A stretch of DNA of 55,237 nt, from the NCBI RefSeq assembly GCF_017874615.1, contig NZ_JAGIKV010000035.1, forward strand, positions 1 through 55,237, in the 5' to 3' direction. This DNA comes from Paenibacillus xylanexedens. Lineage in GTDB: Bacteria > Bacillota > Bacilli > Paenibacillales > Paenibacillaceae. Below the pieces are notes generated by a model. That model did not search any database and had not been told where the DNA came from. It worked only from the letters and a program-made list of their open reading frames with translations. A program made the translations under genes and the position numbers. Shown here piece after piece: positions 8,159 to 14,459 of the stretch (positions are counted from its first letter, which is position 1; every line of letters starts with the position of its first letter).

Positions 8159-8404
8159 TTATCCCCCTATCAATCTTTGAATCATGCTGATCCCGTCCAT
8201 GCCGTATAGAAATGAGACAACAACTTCCCTTGCTCCGGTTATTTCAGCCCAGTGCATCATCGTGTTCATGTCCGGAATCTTATGATCCTTTTCGTATTTC
8301 GAAACACAAGCCTGTGTACGATGGAGCTTGTCCGCCAATTGCTCTTGGGTAAGCCCAGCTCGTTCGCGACAAGCTCTCATGATTGACCCAAACTTCATTT
8401 CCAA
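8159..8404 (-). CDS. HTH (XRE-type) regulator, 81 aa
   Basis: Compact XRE helix-turn-helix: RERAGLTQEQLADKLHRTQ, then ACVSKYEKDHKIPDMNTMM, followed by a C-terminal FLYGMDGISMIQRLIGG tail that is hydrophobic enough for dimer contacts. TTG at 8404 lies 9 nt after GGAGG and is preferred; the ATG two codons inside is possible. A 15-bp palindrome ATTCCAA-T-TTGGAAT at 8430-8444 just upstream is a candidate operator. Lies in the early operon, so probably modulates early gene expression. Confidence 0.85.
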   Translation of the reverse strand: MEMKFGSIMRACRERAGLTQEQLADKLHRTQACVSKYEKDHKIPDMNTMMHWAEITGAREVVVSFLYGMDGISMIQRLIGG

Positions 8405-8429
8405 CCGTGTTCACCTCCCCTCTCGGATT

Positions 8430-8444
8430 ATTCCAATTTGGAAT
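8430..8444. promoter_or_regulatory. Palindrome upstream of HTH gene, candidate operator
   Basis: Perfect 7+7 bp palindrome (ATTCCAA / TTGGAAT with one central base) 26 bp before the TTG start of the HTH gene at 8404. It has no sequence relation to the GTACA-type sites of the main switch, so it would be read by another regulator, most simply the adjacent HTH protein. Confidence 0.4.
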
Positions 8445-8503
8445 GGGAATGCTGTTAACAACGGATTATGATTGTCTCATGAGCTTCCCCGCTCGTGATC
8501 CCT

Positions 8504-8746
8504 TCATTGCCCGCCAGCCGGTACAGCTCGGCGGGTTTCTTGTATCTTGCGGATCATTGCTTCAGCGTCCTTCTTGAGTCGCTTAAGTTCTCGTTGCGAT
8601 ATTAGATGAGGATTCTTACATTGAATTTCGAGTGACAACGTGTAATCAATTGCTTGATCTACCGTCATTTTCTTCAGTTCGGACCGGATGGCGACGGCAG
8701 ATATGAAACATGCTCGGGATGTGCTTTTGATCCAGTAAAATCTCAT
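8504..8746 (-). CDS. Early protein of unknown function, 80 aa
   Basis: Not recognised. Starts RFYWIKSTSRACFISAV and is then strongly basic and helical (QRELKRLKKDAEAMIRKIQ, ETRRAVPAGGQ). ATG at 8746 follows CGGAGG at 7 nt. The last codons lie in a GC-rich hairpin (CCCGCC ... GGCGGG) whose T-run faces the plus strand. Part of the early operon between the Cro-like and second HTH genes. Confidence 0.65.
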   Translation of the reverse strand: MRFYWIKSTSRACFISAVAIRSELKKMTVDQAIDYTLSLEIQCKNPHLISQRELKRLKKDAEAMIRKIQETRRAVPAGGQ

Positions 8747-8768
8747 ATGCTTGTCCTCCGTTGGAAGC

Positions 8769-9008
8769 CTAATCGGCTTCGCTTTTCTGGTTTTGCAGAA
8801 TGTCCCAGCCTACCTCGTGCATTTGCCTGATCACTTTAGCGATTTGACTAGGTGTTTGTACAATGAAGTCATCACAGATATGAACAGTGGTTTCTCCAAA
8901 TTTGTAGGTCTCAACAACGTTTCCTGCTGGCAACTCTTTAATTTGGATCGACATCGGCATATCCCTCCCAGGATTATGTTTATGCAGATCGAGTTGTGGG
9001 ACAGCCAT
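8769..9008 (-). CDS. Early protein of unknown function, 79 aa
   Basis: Not recognised. ATG at 9008 follows AAGGAGG at 10 nt; a second ATG at 8954, after GGGAGGG, would give a protein starting SIQIKELPAGNVVETYKFG, which looks like the folded part, so both starts may be used. Then TTVHICDDFIVQTPSQIAKV and a helix with HEVGWDILQNQ. The strand-strand-helix order suggests a small alpha/beta protein. First gene after the Cro-like regulator in the early operon. Confidence 0.7.
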   Translation of the reverse strand: MAVPQLDLHKHNPGRDMPMSIQIKELPAGNVVETYKFGETTVHICDDFIVQTPSQIAKVIRQMHEVGWDILQNQKSEAD

Positions 9009-9045
9009 TGTATTTTTGCCTCCTTACTGGATATATTGAGTTTAA

Positions 9046-9279
9046 TCAGCTAGCACCTTTTCTCTTTGTACACTCAGCTTGTACTCTTAGACCGAAAAAA
9101 AGAGTGTTAATATCTTCACCCAGAATTTCAGATATTCTGAAAGCATCAGAAAGGGTTGGATTTGAATAACCATTCTCCCAGTTACTAACGCTTGCTTTAG
9201 AATATCCAAGCTGAGAAGCTAATTCTTCCTGTGTTAAACCCTTTTTCCGCCTGGCAGTCATTAAGGCTTCGTTCTTCAT
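9046..9279 (-). CDS. Cro-like HTH regulator of the early operon
   Basis: 77 aa, one XRE domain: TARRKKGLTQEELASQLGY, SKASVSNWENGYSNPTLSD, then AFRISEILGEDINTLFF. I start it at 9279, where ATG follows GAGGTG; the open frame upstream runs through the operators and has no ribosome site. It is the first gene from the consensus promoter at 9323-9352 and divergent from the repressor, the classic Cro position. Its 3' end contains an extra copy of the operator motif (9068-9084). Confidence 0.88.
   Translation of the reverse strand: MKNEALMTARRKKGLTQEELASQLGYSKASVSNWENGYSNPTLSDAFRISEILGEDINTLFFGLRVQAECTKRKGAS
9068..9084. promoter_or_regulatory. Operator-like site O5 inside the Cro-like gene
   Basis: GTACA-CTCAGCT-TGTAC, the same GTACA-N7-TGTAC pattern as the four sites at 9295-9419, but placed about 200 bp inside the early transcript. 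A distal auxiliary operator could support DNA looping by repressor. Confidence 0.55.
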
Positions 9280-9294
9280 GTTTTCACCTCTTTT

Positions 9295-9311
9295 GTACAC
9301 CAATCTTGTAC
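9295..9311. promoter_or_regulatory. Operator O1 (GTACA-N7-TGTAC)
   Basis: GTACA-CCAATCT-TGTAC, lying just downstream of the early promoter between -10 and the ribosome site of the Cro-like gene. Its 16-bp core is the exact reverse complement of the core of O2. Confidence 0.75.
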
Positions 9312-9322
9312 TTGTTGTCTTG

Positions 9323-9352
9323 ATTATAAAGTACAAGATTGGTGTATGTCAA
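9323..9352 (-). promoter_or_regulatory. Main early promoter (consensus -35/-10)
   Basis: On the minus strand TTGACA (9352-9347), an 18-bp spacer and TATAAT (9328-9323): both hexamers are perfect sigma-A consensus. The start codon of the Cro-like gene is 44 nt beyond the -10. Operator O2 fills the spacer, so a bound repressor would directly block polymerase. Confidence 0.85.
9331..9347. promoter_or_regulatory. Operator O2 in the early promoter spacer
   Basis: GTACA-AGATTGG-TGTAT occupies the space between -10 and -35 of the early promoter. One base differs from the full palindrome at the last position. Confidence 0.75.
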
Positions 9353-9359
9353 CACAAAA

Positions 9360-9376
9360 ATACAATATTGGTGTAC
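9360..9376. promoter_or_regulatory. Operator O3 upstream of the early promoter
   Basis: ATACA-ATATTGG-TGTAC, 29 bp from O2 centre to centre; same right half and N7 spacing as the others. Placed upstream of the -35, where repressor or Cro-like protein could influence either divergent promoter. Confidence 0.65.
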
Positions 9377-9402
9377 ATAATTTATTTAAATCAATAATAA
9401 AG

Positions 9403-9419
9403 GTACAATAAACTTGTAC
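9403..9419. promoter_or_regulatory. Operator O4 near the repressor gene
   Basis: GTACA-ATAAACT-TGTAC, perfect arms, 11 bp before the ribosome site of the repressor gene. Probably the autoregulatory site; I do not see a consensus promoter for the repressor, consistent with a regulated weak one overlapping this site. Confidence 0.7.
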
Positions 9420-9441
9420 CTTAACGTTAGGAGGTAAGCAT

Positions 9442-9801
9442 GTGTTCCATGGAGATCGTCTGGCGTCTCAAAGAAAAAGCAAACGACTAACTCAAGAAGA
9501 GTTAGCCGTCAAAATCAATCTTACTAAGGCTGCGGTCAGTAACTATGAAAATGGTCATAGTACCCCATCCAATGAAACATTAGTTGCAATAGCTGATGCC
9601 CTTGATGTTGATACTGACTATCTATTAGGAAGAACTGAATCTCCGAGAGAAGAGTTATTATCTTCAAAGCCTGACCTTGCTGAAGAGACGACTGAGTATG
9701 TACTTAAGGAATTAGTTGAGAAATACAAAATTGATTTAACCGATTCAAACAAAAGGGATACCTTGGAGAAAATGATTAAATTGGTTTATGAGGATCTTTG
9801 A
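9442..9801 (+). CDS. CI-like repressor, HTH only (no protease domain)
   Basis: 119 aa. N-terminal XRE domain (RLTQEELAVKINLTKAAVSN, then YENGHSTPSNETLVAIADAL, DYLLGRTE) and a short helical C-terminal region (YVLKELVEKYKIDLTDSNK) for dimerisation. There is no Ala-Gly cleavage site or Ser/Lys peptidase domain, so RecA cannot trigger self-cleavage and induction must use another protein. Start is GTG at 9442, 7 nt after GGAGG; an ATG two bases earlier is out of frame. Divergent from the Cro-like gene across four operators, the standard repressor position. Confidence 0.88.
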   Translation: MFHGDRLASQRKSKRLTQEELAVKINLTKAAVSNYENGHSTPSNETLVAIADALDVDTDYLLGRTESPREELLSSKPDLAEETTEYVLKELVEKYKIDLTDSNKRDTLEKMIKLVYEDL

Positions 9802-9911
9802 TTATTTATTGATTTTATTAATTGCTCTTTAATGAAGAGATAAATTTCAACTGATTTTTCCTTTTTGAGTTCAATAACCAAGGAAGTTTGTTTTTTAAAT
9901 TCATCATTCAT
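9786..9911 (-). CDS. Possible 41-aa convergent protein at the SOS box
   Basis: ATG at 9911, opposite strand to the repressor, with a modest site GGAAGTG before it. The predicted protein (NDEFKKQTSLVIELKKEKS, then VEIYLFIKEQLIKSI) is one amphipathic helix pair. Its last 16 nt overlap the 3' end of the repressor gene. A perfect LexA box lies 35-48 nt upstream. It could be an SOS-induced antirepressor or an antisense transcript against the repressor, or not a gene at all. Confidence 0.35.
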   Translation of the reverse strand: MNDEFKKQTSLVIELKKEKSVEIYLFIKEQLIKSINNQRSS

Positions 9912-9945
9912 AGGTGTCACTTCCGTTCTTATTTTCTCTAAAATG

Positions 9946-9959
9946 CGAACATGTGTTTC
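9946..9959. promoter_or_regulatory. LexA (DinR) box, full consensus match
   Basis: CGAACATGTGTTTC fits every position of the Bacillus LexA consensus CGAACRNRYGTTYC. It lies between the divergent 41-aa ORF (9911) and the 75-aa HTH gene (10047). Confidence 0.75.
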
Positions 9960-9973
9960 TCTTTAGCATAATA

Positions 9974-9987
9974 CTAACATGTGTTCG
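9974..9987. promoter_or_regulatory. Second, degenerate LexA-like box
   Basis: Read on the minus strand, CGAACACATGTTAG matches 12 of 14 consensus positions. It is 28 bp from the perfect box, and TAGCATAATACT between them offers -10-like hexamers in either direction, so the pair could clamp a divergent promoter. Confidence 0.45.
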
Positions 9988-10046
9988 TATGTTTGGTAAA
10001 TGCTTTCCACAGAACAAATTAGGTCAATTATTTAAGGAGTAGCGCG

Positions 10047-10274
10047 ATGCGGTATGAACCGGATCGTTGCCGCTTAAAAGAATGGTATAAAAGGAAACGA
10101 ATTTCGCAACGTGATTTGCATATTATCACTGGTATTGCTGAAAGCCAATTAAGCCAATATGCGAACAACAATCAAACAATGACATTGGGTACAGCACATA
10201 CTATTGCCAAAGCAATGAAATTGCATGGCCCTCAAGCATTGTATACGTGGCGTAAAATCGTAGAAAGTGATTAA
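10047..10274 (+). CDS. Small HTH protein, candidate SOS-controlled regulator
   Basis: 75 aa, nearly all one XRE-like helix-turn-helix: RLKEWYKRKRISQRDLHIIT, GIAESQLSQYANNNQTMTLG, TAHTIAKAMKLHGPQALYTW. ATG follows AAGGAG at 8 nt. It lies downstream of two LexA-type boxes and between repressor and integrase. Because the repressor lacks a cleavage domain, a LexA-controlled HTH protein here is a good candidate for the induction signal (antirepressor or competing repressor), but it could simply be another lysogeny regulator. Confidence 0.8.
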   Translation: MRYEPDRCRLKEWYKRKRISQRDLHIITGIAESQLSQYANNNQTMTLGTAHTIAKAMKLHGPQALYTWRKIVESD

Positions 10275-10317
10275 TTCTTTTAAGCTGCAGCGGAGGAATC
10301 TTTCCTCCCGATCCGGA

Positions 10318-10345
10318 TAAAACTTTATTAGGTAGTAAAGTTTTA
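10318..10345. repeat. 10-bp perfect inverted repeat
   Basis: TAAAACTTTA and TAAAGTTTTA separated by 8 bases, with a second hairpin just before (GGAGGAA-TCT-TTCCTCC at 10292-10308). No clear T-run follows, so either an inefficient end for the HTH transcript or a protein-binding site. Confidence 0.4.
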
Positions 10346-10455
10346 GGGACTCATCTTTGCTACCTTTAATATAGATCACCCCTAACCTGTAACATCTTAT
10401 GTTATAGACTTATAGTCCTGATATTATCATGGAGCAATCGCAAATACTGTCGAAT

Positions 10456-10489
10456 AAAAATTGACCGTTCACCCCCAGTGAACGGTCAA
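10456..10489 (-). terminator. Strong terminator after the LytTR gene
   Basis: Minus strand: TTGACCGTTCAC, loop of 5, GTGAACGGTCAA, then TTTTT (10460-10456). A perfect 12-bp stem with T-run; ends transcription from the LytTR gene at 10541. Confidence 0.85.
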
Positions 10490-10540
10490 AGTCCTTTGAA
10501 TTTATATACATTTCGGCGTGTTACTTTTACACCCTCTGAT

Positions 10541-10801
10541 TTATGCTTTTTTGTCGAAATATAGCGTTTTATTTTCTTCACAAAATGTCCATATTCTATC
10601 GGTGTTTACAATAACCGATTTTGAAGCTTTTTCAAAGCCAAATGGGGCAAATAAGCGTTCATATTCAGCTAAGTTTCTTAAAGGTCTGCCTCGTCTAGTT
10701 TTTGTTCTTATTTCAATCTCATCATCTTGTACAACCATGGCCACAATCTCATCCAAACTTACAACTATAATATTGCCCTTTGGGCTCATTATTGGTAGCA
10801 A
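10541..10801 (-). CDS. Stand-alone LytTR-type DNA-binding protein
   Basis: About 86 aa with only the LytTR DNA-binding fold: VSLDEIVAMVVQDDEIEIRT, RRGRPLRNLAEYERLF, FEKASKSVIVNTDRIWTF. No receiver or membrane domain. Several in-frame starts exist (GTG 10810, ATG 10807, GTG 10804, TTG 10801, ATG 10789); TTG at 10801 has the best spacing (8 nt) from GAGG. It is divergent from a membrane protein gene and followed by its own strong terminator. LytTR regulators paired with membrane inhibitors are known in Firmicutes; whether this pair works that way is inference. Confidence 0.75.
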   Translation of the reverse strand: MLPIMSPKGNIIVVSLDEIVAMVVQDDEIEIRTKTRRGRPLRNLAEYERLFAPFGFEKASKSVIVNTDRIWTFCEENKTLYFDKKA

Positions 10802-10872
10802 CACCATCACCTCGTGTCTATCATGTACAGAGTGATGTTCATATATACCAATACATAACTGAGGTGAATAAA

Positions 10873-11655
10873 TTGAAAGAAATGTATGCTTTGTTCGTCA
10901 TAGTAGGATTAGCTATTACAATTACATACTTATGCTTAGCTATGTCTGCCTATGTAAAACAAACTGGAAAAGCTAAAATGCGATTTATCGTTTCAGGGGT
11001 ATTCGGATTGGTCTTTATTGTAGGGATACTCGGAACCGCAGCGGGACTTCCCGAACAACAGCCAGAGTCATCAGCCGAGGTAACAAAAACTTATACTGAA
11101 GAAGTGGGTTTACCTCAGAGTAAAGAACCGACTCTCATTGAACAAGCCAAAAACAAAAGTGACAACGAACAGGATTCGAACATTACAACTGAAAATAGAA
11201 AAATAATATATTCATTGGATATTACACCTGAACAGTTTCAAATGAAGTTTAATTCCTTACCAAGAACAGAAGGATTTGAAAATACCACAATTGAATCTAT
11301 TACACTCGATACAGCAGCTGATGCTTCTAATAGTTTTCAAGAGCCTCTATCCTACAATGTTGATGTTTTTGCTTTAGTCAACAAATCTGATGATACCATC
11401 GCTTATATTCAAGTGGCTTTAAAACATGAAGGAAATGATCGTGATAAGGATATTTTTACACATACTATTCCATTATTGATTTCTTCAACAGTTCCAAGTG
11501 TTTCTGACAGTAAAGTAGAAGAGATTTTAATGAAAGCGATAGATAATCTTTTTAGTGATACTAAAGGAATAGAAATCCTTGATGGGGATTACATCTTTAG
11601 TACAAGCAATACTGCCTTTGCAAGAATCTTTAGAATTTCAAAAGAAATAAACTGA
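10873..11655 (+). CDS. Membrane protein with exported C-terminal domain
   Basis: 260 aa from the TTG at 10873 (8 nt after GAGG; the longer frame to 10780 overlaps the LytTR gene and has no ribosome site). Two membrane helices: YALFVIVGLAITITYLCLAM and, after KAKMRF, VSGVFGLVFIVGILGTAAGL. The rest is a Ser/Glu-rich linker and a beta-rich domain (YSLDITPEQFQMKFNSLP ... DGDYIFSTSNTAFARIF), not recognised. Lies in the lysogeny block before the integrase, so it may be expressed from the prophage and alter the cell surface or block superinfection. Confidence 0.7.
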   Translation: MKEMYALFVIVGLAITITYLCLAMSAYVKQTGKAKMRFIVSGVFGLVFIVGILGTAAGLPEQQPESSAEVTKTYTEEVGLPQSKEPTLIEQAKNKSDNEQDSNITTENRKIIYSLDITPEQFQMKFNSLPRTEGFENTTIESITLDTAADASNSFQEPLSYNVDVFALVNKSDDTIAYIQVALKHEGNDRDKDIFTHTIPLLISSTVPSVSDSKVEEILMKAIDNLFSDTKGIEILDGDYIFSTSNTAFARIFRISKEIN

Positions 11656-11676
11656 GCCCTCCGGGGCTTTTCTTTC
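11655..11676 (+). terminator. Terminator after the membrane protein gene
   Basis: AGCCC-TCCG-GGGCT stem followed by TTTCTTTC. The stem is short, but the position directly after the stop codon fits. Confidence 0.6.
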
Positions 11677-11687
11677 ACATCAATAAC

Positions 11688-11701
11688 CGAACACATGTAC
11701 T
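11688..11701. promoter_or_regulatory. LexA-like site upstream of the integrase (weak)
   Basis: CGAACACATGTACT matches 12 of 14 positions of the Bacillus LexA consensus, about 50 bp before the integrase start. Next to it, ATGTACTGATTC (11695-11706) is repeated exactly at 13391-13402 in the putative attachment site. Confidence 0.35.
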
Positions 11702-11752
11702 GATTCATATTTAGCCATAATCAGCATATATAATAATTAAGGAGGCTTGGCC

Positions 11753-13369
11753 ATGTTAGACGAACAATACGCAAAACTAACATCAAAACTTCAAGGGCGT
11801 TTTTGTATGTACCTAAGGAAGTCTAGGGCAGACATGGAAGCTGAAACCCGCGGGGAAGGCGAAACGTTAGCAAGGCATGAAAGACATCTATTTGATCTTG
11901 CAAAAAGATTAAAGATAAATATATCAGAGGTTTATAGAGAAATCGTCTCAGGTGAAACCATTATGCAGCGCCCAGTAATTCAGAACATGCTACGTGAAGT
12001 TGAAGAAGGTTTATGGGACGGCGTTCTTGTCATGGAAATTGAAAGGTTAGCGCGTGGAGATACCATCGACCAAGGTATTATTGCTCAAACATTCAAGTAC
12101 GGCGAAGCTAAAATCATAACGCCTGTTAAGACATTTGATCCAAACAATGAATATGACGAAGAATATTTTGAATTTGGCTTGTTCATGTCTCGCCGTGAAT
12201 ATAAAACTATTAATCGCCGGCAACAGTCAGGACGAAAAGATTCGGCCAAAGAAGGAAATTTTATAGGTAGTACTCCCCCGTATGGTTTCCAACGAATCAA
12301 GCTTGAAAAACAGAAAGGATGGACTCTTGAGCATCATCCGGAACAAGCGCCTATTATCAATTTAATATTTGATATGTATGTAAACCAAGGTGTGGGTATG
12401 GGTCTAATCGCTAGAAAGCTAAATCAAATGTCCATTCCCACTATGCGAAATAGCCAATGGTCTGTGGCTACATTGAACAGCATTATACGAAATCCTGTCT
12501 ATTATGGCGCCATCGCTTTTCAACGGAGACCGGAAAAGAAAGTACGCAAAGACGGAATTGTTCGCAGAACCCGCCCTCGCGTCGATCGGAGTGAATGGAC
12601 ACTTGCTGAAGGTAAACATGAAGGTATAATCACAAAGGAAACTTGGGAAAAAGCTATAGAAATATTACAAGGAAGAACTCATCCTCCTGCGCCCAAAGGT
12701 GTTATTGTCAACCCGTTAGTTGGTTTGATAAGATGCGGGATGTGCGGCCGTTTAATGGTGCGTAGACCATACAATAGTCCGGAACGACCTCCAGGACTAA
12801 TTTGTCAAGCCCCTACGTGCAATAATGTTAGTTCCCCTTTGGAAATTGTTGAAGAAAAAGTATTAGAAGGTTTAAAGATCTGGTTAGAAAAATATAAGGC
12901 ACAGTGGGAATCAAATATGCCACAAAAGATTCCTTCAAAGAAGGAGTCAGCGTTGCAGATAAAGGAAACTATCGTACAGGATCTTGAAAAAAAACTGCAT
13001 GAACTACACGAACAAAACAACAATTTACATGACCTACTAGAAAAGAAAATATATACTGTAGAAGTTTATCTTGAAAGGTCTCAAACACTTGCTCAGCGGA
13101 TTAATGAAGCAGAGGAAAGCAAACGGGTTGCTTCTGAGGAACTGGAGCTGGAGAAACGAAGACAAGCAGCCAAAGTGGACATTATCCCAAATGTGGAACA
13201 TGTGCTGGACGCATACTCACAAACCACAGATGCAGAGCAACAAAACAATTTGCTCAAGTCCGTACTCGAATTTGCTGTCTACACCAAAACAATAAAAGGC
13301 CACTGGTCTAGACCAGAAGCTATTAGCAATTTTGATTTAAAATTATTCCCTAAACTCCCCCGAGTTTAG
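11753..13369 (+). CDS. int: Large serine integrase
   Basis: 538 aa large serine recombinase that integrates and excises the prophage. The resolvase domain (about 14-160) has YLRKSR with the nucleophile Ser24, and the downstream landmarks SGETIMQRPVIQNMLREV, VLVMEIERLARGD and DPNNEYDEE. Then the recombinase domain (GNFIGSTPPYGFQRI, NPVYYGAIAF), the zinc ribbon CGMCGR ... CQAPTC, and a long coiled coil (about 400-480) that controls direction. I start at the ATG at 11753, 7 nt after AAGGAGG, rather than the TTG at 11747. No excision factor is recognised nearby. The stop codon lies in a terminator hairpin. Confidence 0.95.
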   Translation: MLDEQYAKLTSKLQGRFCMYLRKSRADMEAETRGEGETLARHERHLFDLAKRLKINISEVYREIVSGETIMQRPVIQNMLREVEEGLWDGVLVMEIERLARGDTIDQGIIAQTFKYGEAKIITPVKTFDPNNEYDEEYFEFGLFMSRREYKTINRRQQSGRKDSAKEGNFIGSTPPYGFQRIKLEKQKGWTLEHHPEQAPIINLIFDMYVNQGVGMGLIARKLNQMSIPTMRNSQWSVATLNSIIRNPVYYGAIAFQRRPEKKVRKDGIVRRTRPRVDRSEWTLAEGKHEGIITKETWEKAIEILQGRTHPPAPKGVIVNPLVGLIRCGMCGRLMVRRPYNSPERPPGLICQAPTCNNVSSPLEIVEEKVLEGLKIWLEKYKAQWESNMPQKIPSKKESALQIKETIVQDLEKKLHELHEQNNNLHDLLEKKIYTVEVYLERSQTLAQRINEAEESKRVASEELELEKRRQAAKVDIIPNVEHVLDAYSQTTDAEQQNNLLKSVLEFAVYTKTIKGHWSRPEAISNFDLKLFPKLPRV

Positions 13370-13380
13370 GGTTTATAATT
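13348..13380 (+). terminator. Terminator overlapping the integrase stop
   Basis: Perfect 10-bp stem CCCTAAACTC / GAGTTTAGGG with a CCCC loop, then TTTATAATT. The stop codon TAG is in the second arm. Confidence 0.7.
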
Positions 13381-13422
13381 GATAACTAGGATGTACTGAT
13401 TCTTCTGCACATCGTAGTTATC
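13381..13422. other. Candidate phage attachment site attP
   Basis: Arms GATAACTAGGATGT and ACATCGTAGTTATC are inverted copies with one mismatch, separated by 14 bases, giving a 42-bp symmetric site 11 bp after the integrase stop. Size, symmetry and place match attP of large serine integrases. The centre of symmetry is the dinucleotide TC at 13401-13402. It has no T-run, so it is not a terminator. The exact core cannot be fixed without the host junctions. Confidence 0.55.
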
Positions 13423-13494
13423 TATCATAGAAGAATAAAATCCACTGCCAAGCATATCTATTTTATGACCTTGCCGCCGAAGGGAGCATTATTG

Positions 13495-14067
13495 ATGAGT
13501 ATGAATATTTTCGCACCAAAAGGATCTAAAGTTCGTTTTGTGAATAGAGGTGGATGGGATGGTGAGTACGAACGAGCTACTGAAGTTTTAGATCATGGAA
13601 AGGTTTATACGGTCAGAAGGATTAATGTTTATCAATCTTCTTCTGAAGTTTTTCTTGAAGGAATCAATCAGAGTTTTAACAGTGTCTTTTTCGAAGATGT
13701 ATATGAAACCGAGGATGGAATCGATTATGGTCGCATCCGTGAACTGACGAATGTGCCATTTACTGAGTATGTCAGAGACAAAATAAAGGCCGCATTAGCT
13801 TGGCGAGTACTGGAACACTGCTTTATATCGGTAGATGACTTTGACTGCGATCCGAACGATCCAGATGCCGACGAGCCTGATGCTCCTGTAATAGTAATCG
13901 ATGTTAAAGTTCGCGGAGCGCTATATACTTTCTGGTACAACACCGATTCAAGAGAGTATAATCATTCGATTCTTGGTGAGGATGTCGTGAACAGATATCT
14001 TGCGATCACCAAAGGACATCGACCCGATCTTCCTGGTGTTTATGTCTATAATCCTACAGAAGAATAA
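13495..14067 (+). CDS. Lysogeny-block protein of unknown function
   Basis: 190 aa from the ATG at 13495, 9 nt after AAGGGAG. The N-terminal 65 residues (FAPKGSKVRFVNRGGWDGEY, HGKVYTVRRINVYQSSSEV, then SFNSVFFED) form a small beta domain that I know from short phage and Bacillus proteins of unknown function. The rest has acidic loops (CDPNDPDADEPDAP) and YTFWYNTDSREYNHSILGED. It follows the candidate attP, so it would become separated from the integrase by integration and end at the other prophage border. This is typical of lysogenic-conversion genes. Confidence 0.7.
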   Translation: MSMNIFAPKGSKVRFVNRGGWDGEYERATEVLDHGKVYTVRRINVYQSSSEVFLEGINQSFNSVFFEDVYETEDGIDYGRIRELTNVPFTEYVRDKIKAALAWRVLEHCFISVDDFDCDPNDPDADEPDAPVIVIDVKVRGALYTFWYNTDSREYNHSILGEDVVNRYLAITKGHRPDLPGVYVYNPTEE

Positions 14068-14078
14068 TCATAAGAAAA

Positions 14079-14106
14079 GAGACCGGACAATTGAACCGGT
14101 TTCTTC
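14079..14106. terminator. Bidirectional terminator between convergent genes
   Basis: GAGACCGG / CCGGTTTC stem with an 8-base loop, T-rich on both strands. It separates the plus-strand lysogeny block from the minus-strand YolD operon. Confidence 0.7.
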
Positions 14107-14110
14107 CTAT

Positions 14111-14446
14111 TTATATGCTTGCTTTTATGATCTCTTCTATCTTAATCCAACTATAATCCTCGTCACCACGTTCAATTTTGACTCTCCTGTTTGGTTTGTC
14201 AATTGATGTAATGACACCCCGCAGCTCCTCGTCATCAAATGGGCTGAACACAGTTAACGTTACTGATCTGCATTTCTGGTACGATTCAAAGATAGCTTCT
14301 TCAATGAGCTGCATTTCTTGTTCATCCAACACCGGCTTTCCTCGTCTTTTTTGCAGTTCCATCTCAGCCAAATACGCCTCTCGGTGTTCGGGCAAAATCA
14401 TTCTGGAACCTTCGTAAACGCCGTTCGCCGTCAATTTGCTTGCCAC
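14111..14446 (-). CDS. YolD-like protein
   Basis: 111 aa. Family pattern is clear: NGVYEGSRMILPEHREAYL, then RRGKPVLDEQEMQLIEEAI and a beta-rich C-terminal half (LTVFSPFDDEELRGVITSID) with YSWIKIEEI. YolD-like proteins in Bacilli are usually paired with a Y-family (UmuC-like) polymerase and are SOS-regulated; here no polymerase gene is present, only two small upstream partners. GTG start follows GAGGAGG. The operon promoter at 15003-15032 carries a LexA-like box, which supports a DNA-damage role. Confidence 0.8.
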   Translation of the reverse strand: MASKLTANGVYEGSRMILPEHREAYLAEMELQKRRGKPVLDEQEMQLIEEAIFESYQKCRSVTLTVFSPFDDEELRGVITSIDKPNRRVKIERGDEDYSWIKIEEIIKASI

Positions 14447-14459
14447 GTTGCATTCCTCC

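Noticed and set aside
11688..11701. Third functional LexA box upstream of the integrase
   Set aside because: Two mismatches in conserved positions and overlap with a 12-mer shared with the putative attP; kept only as a weak site.
13348..13371. Hairpin at the integrase end as the attachment site
   Set aside because: A perfect stem with a 4-base loop followed by T-rich sequence is better explained as a terminator; the separate 42-bp site next to it fits attP.
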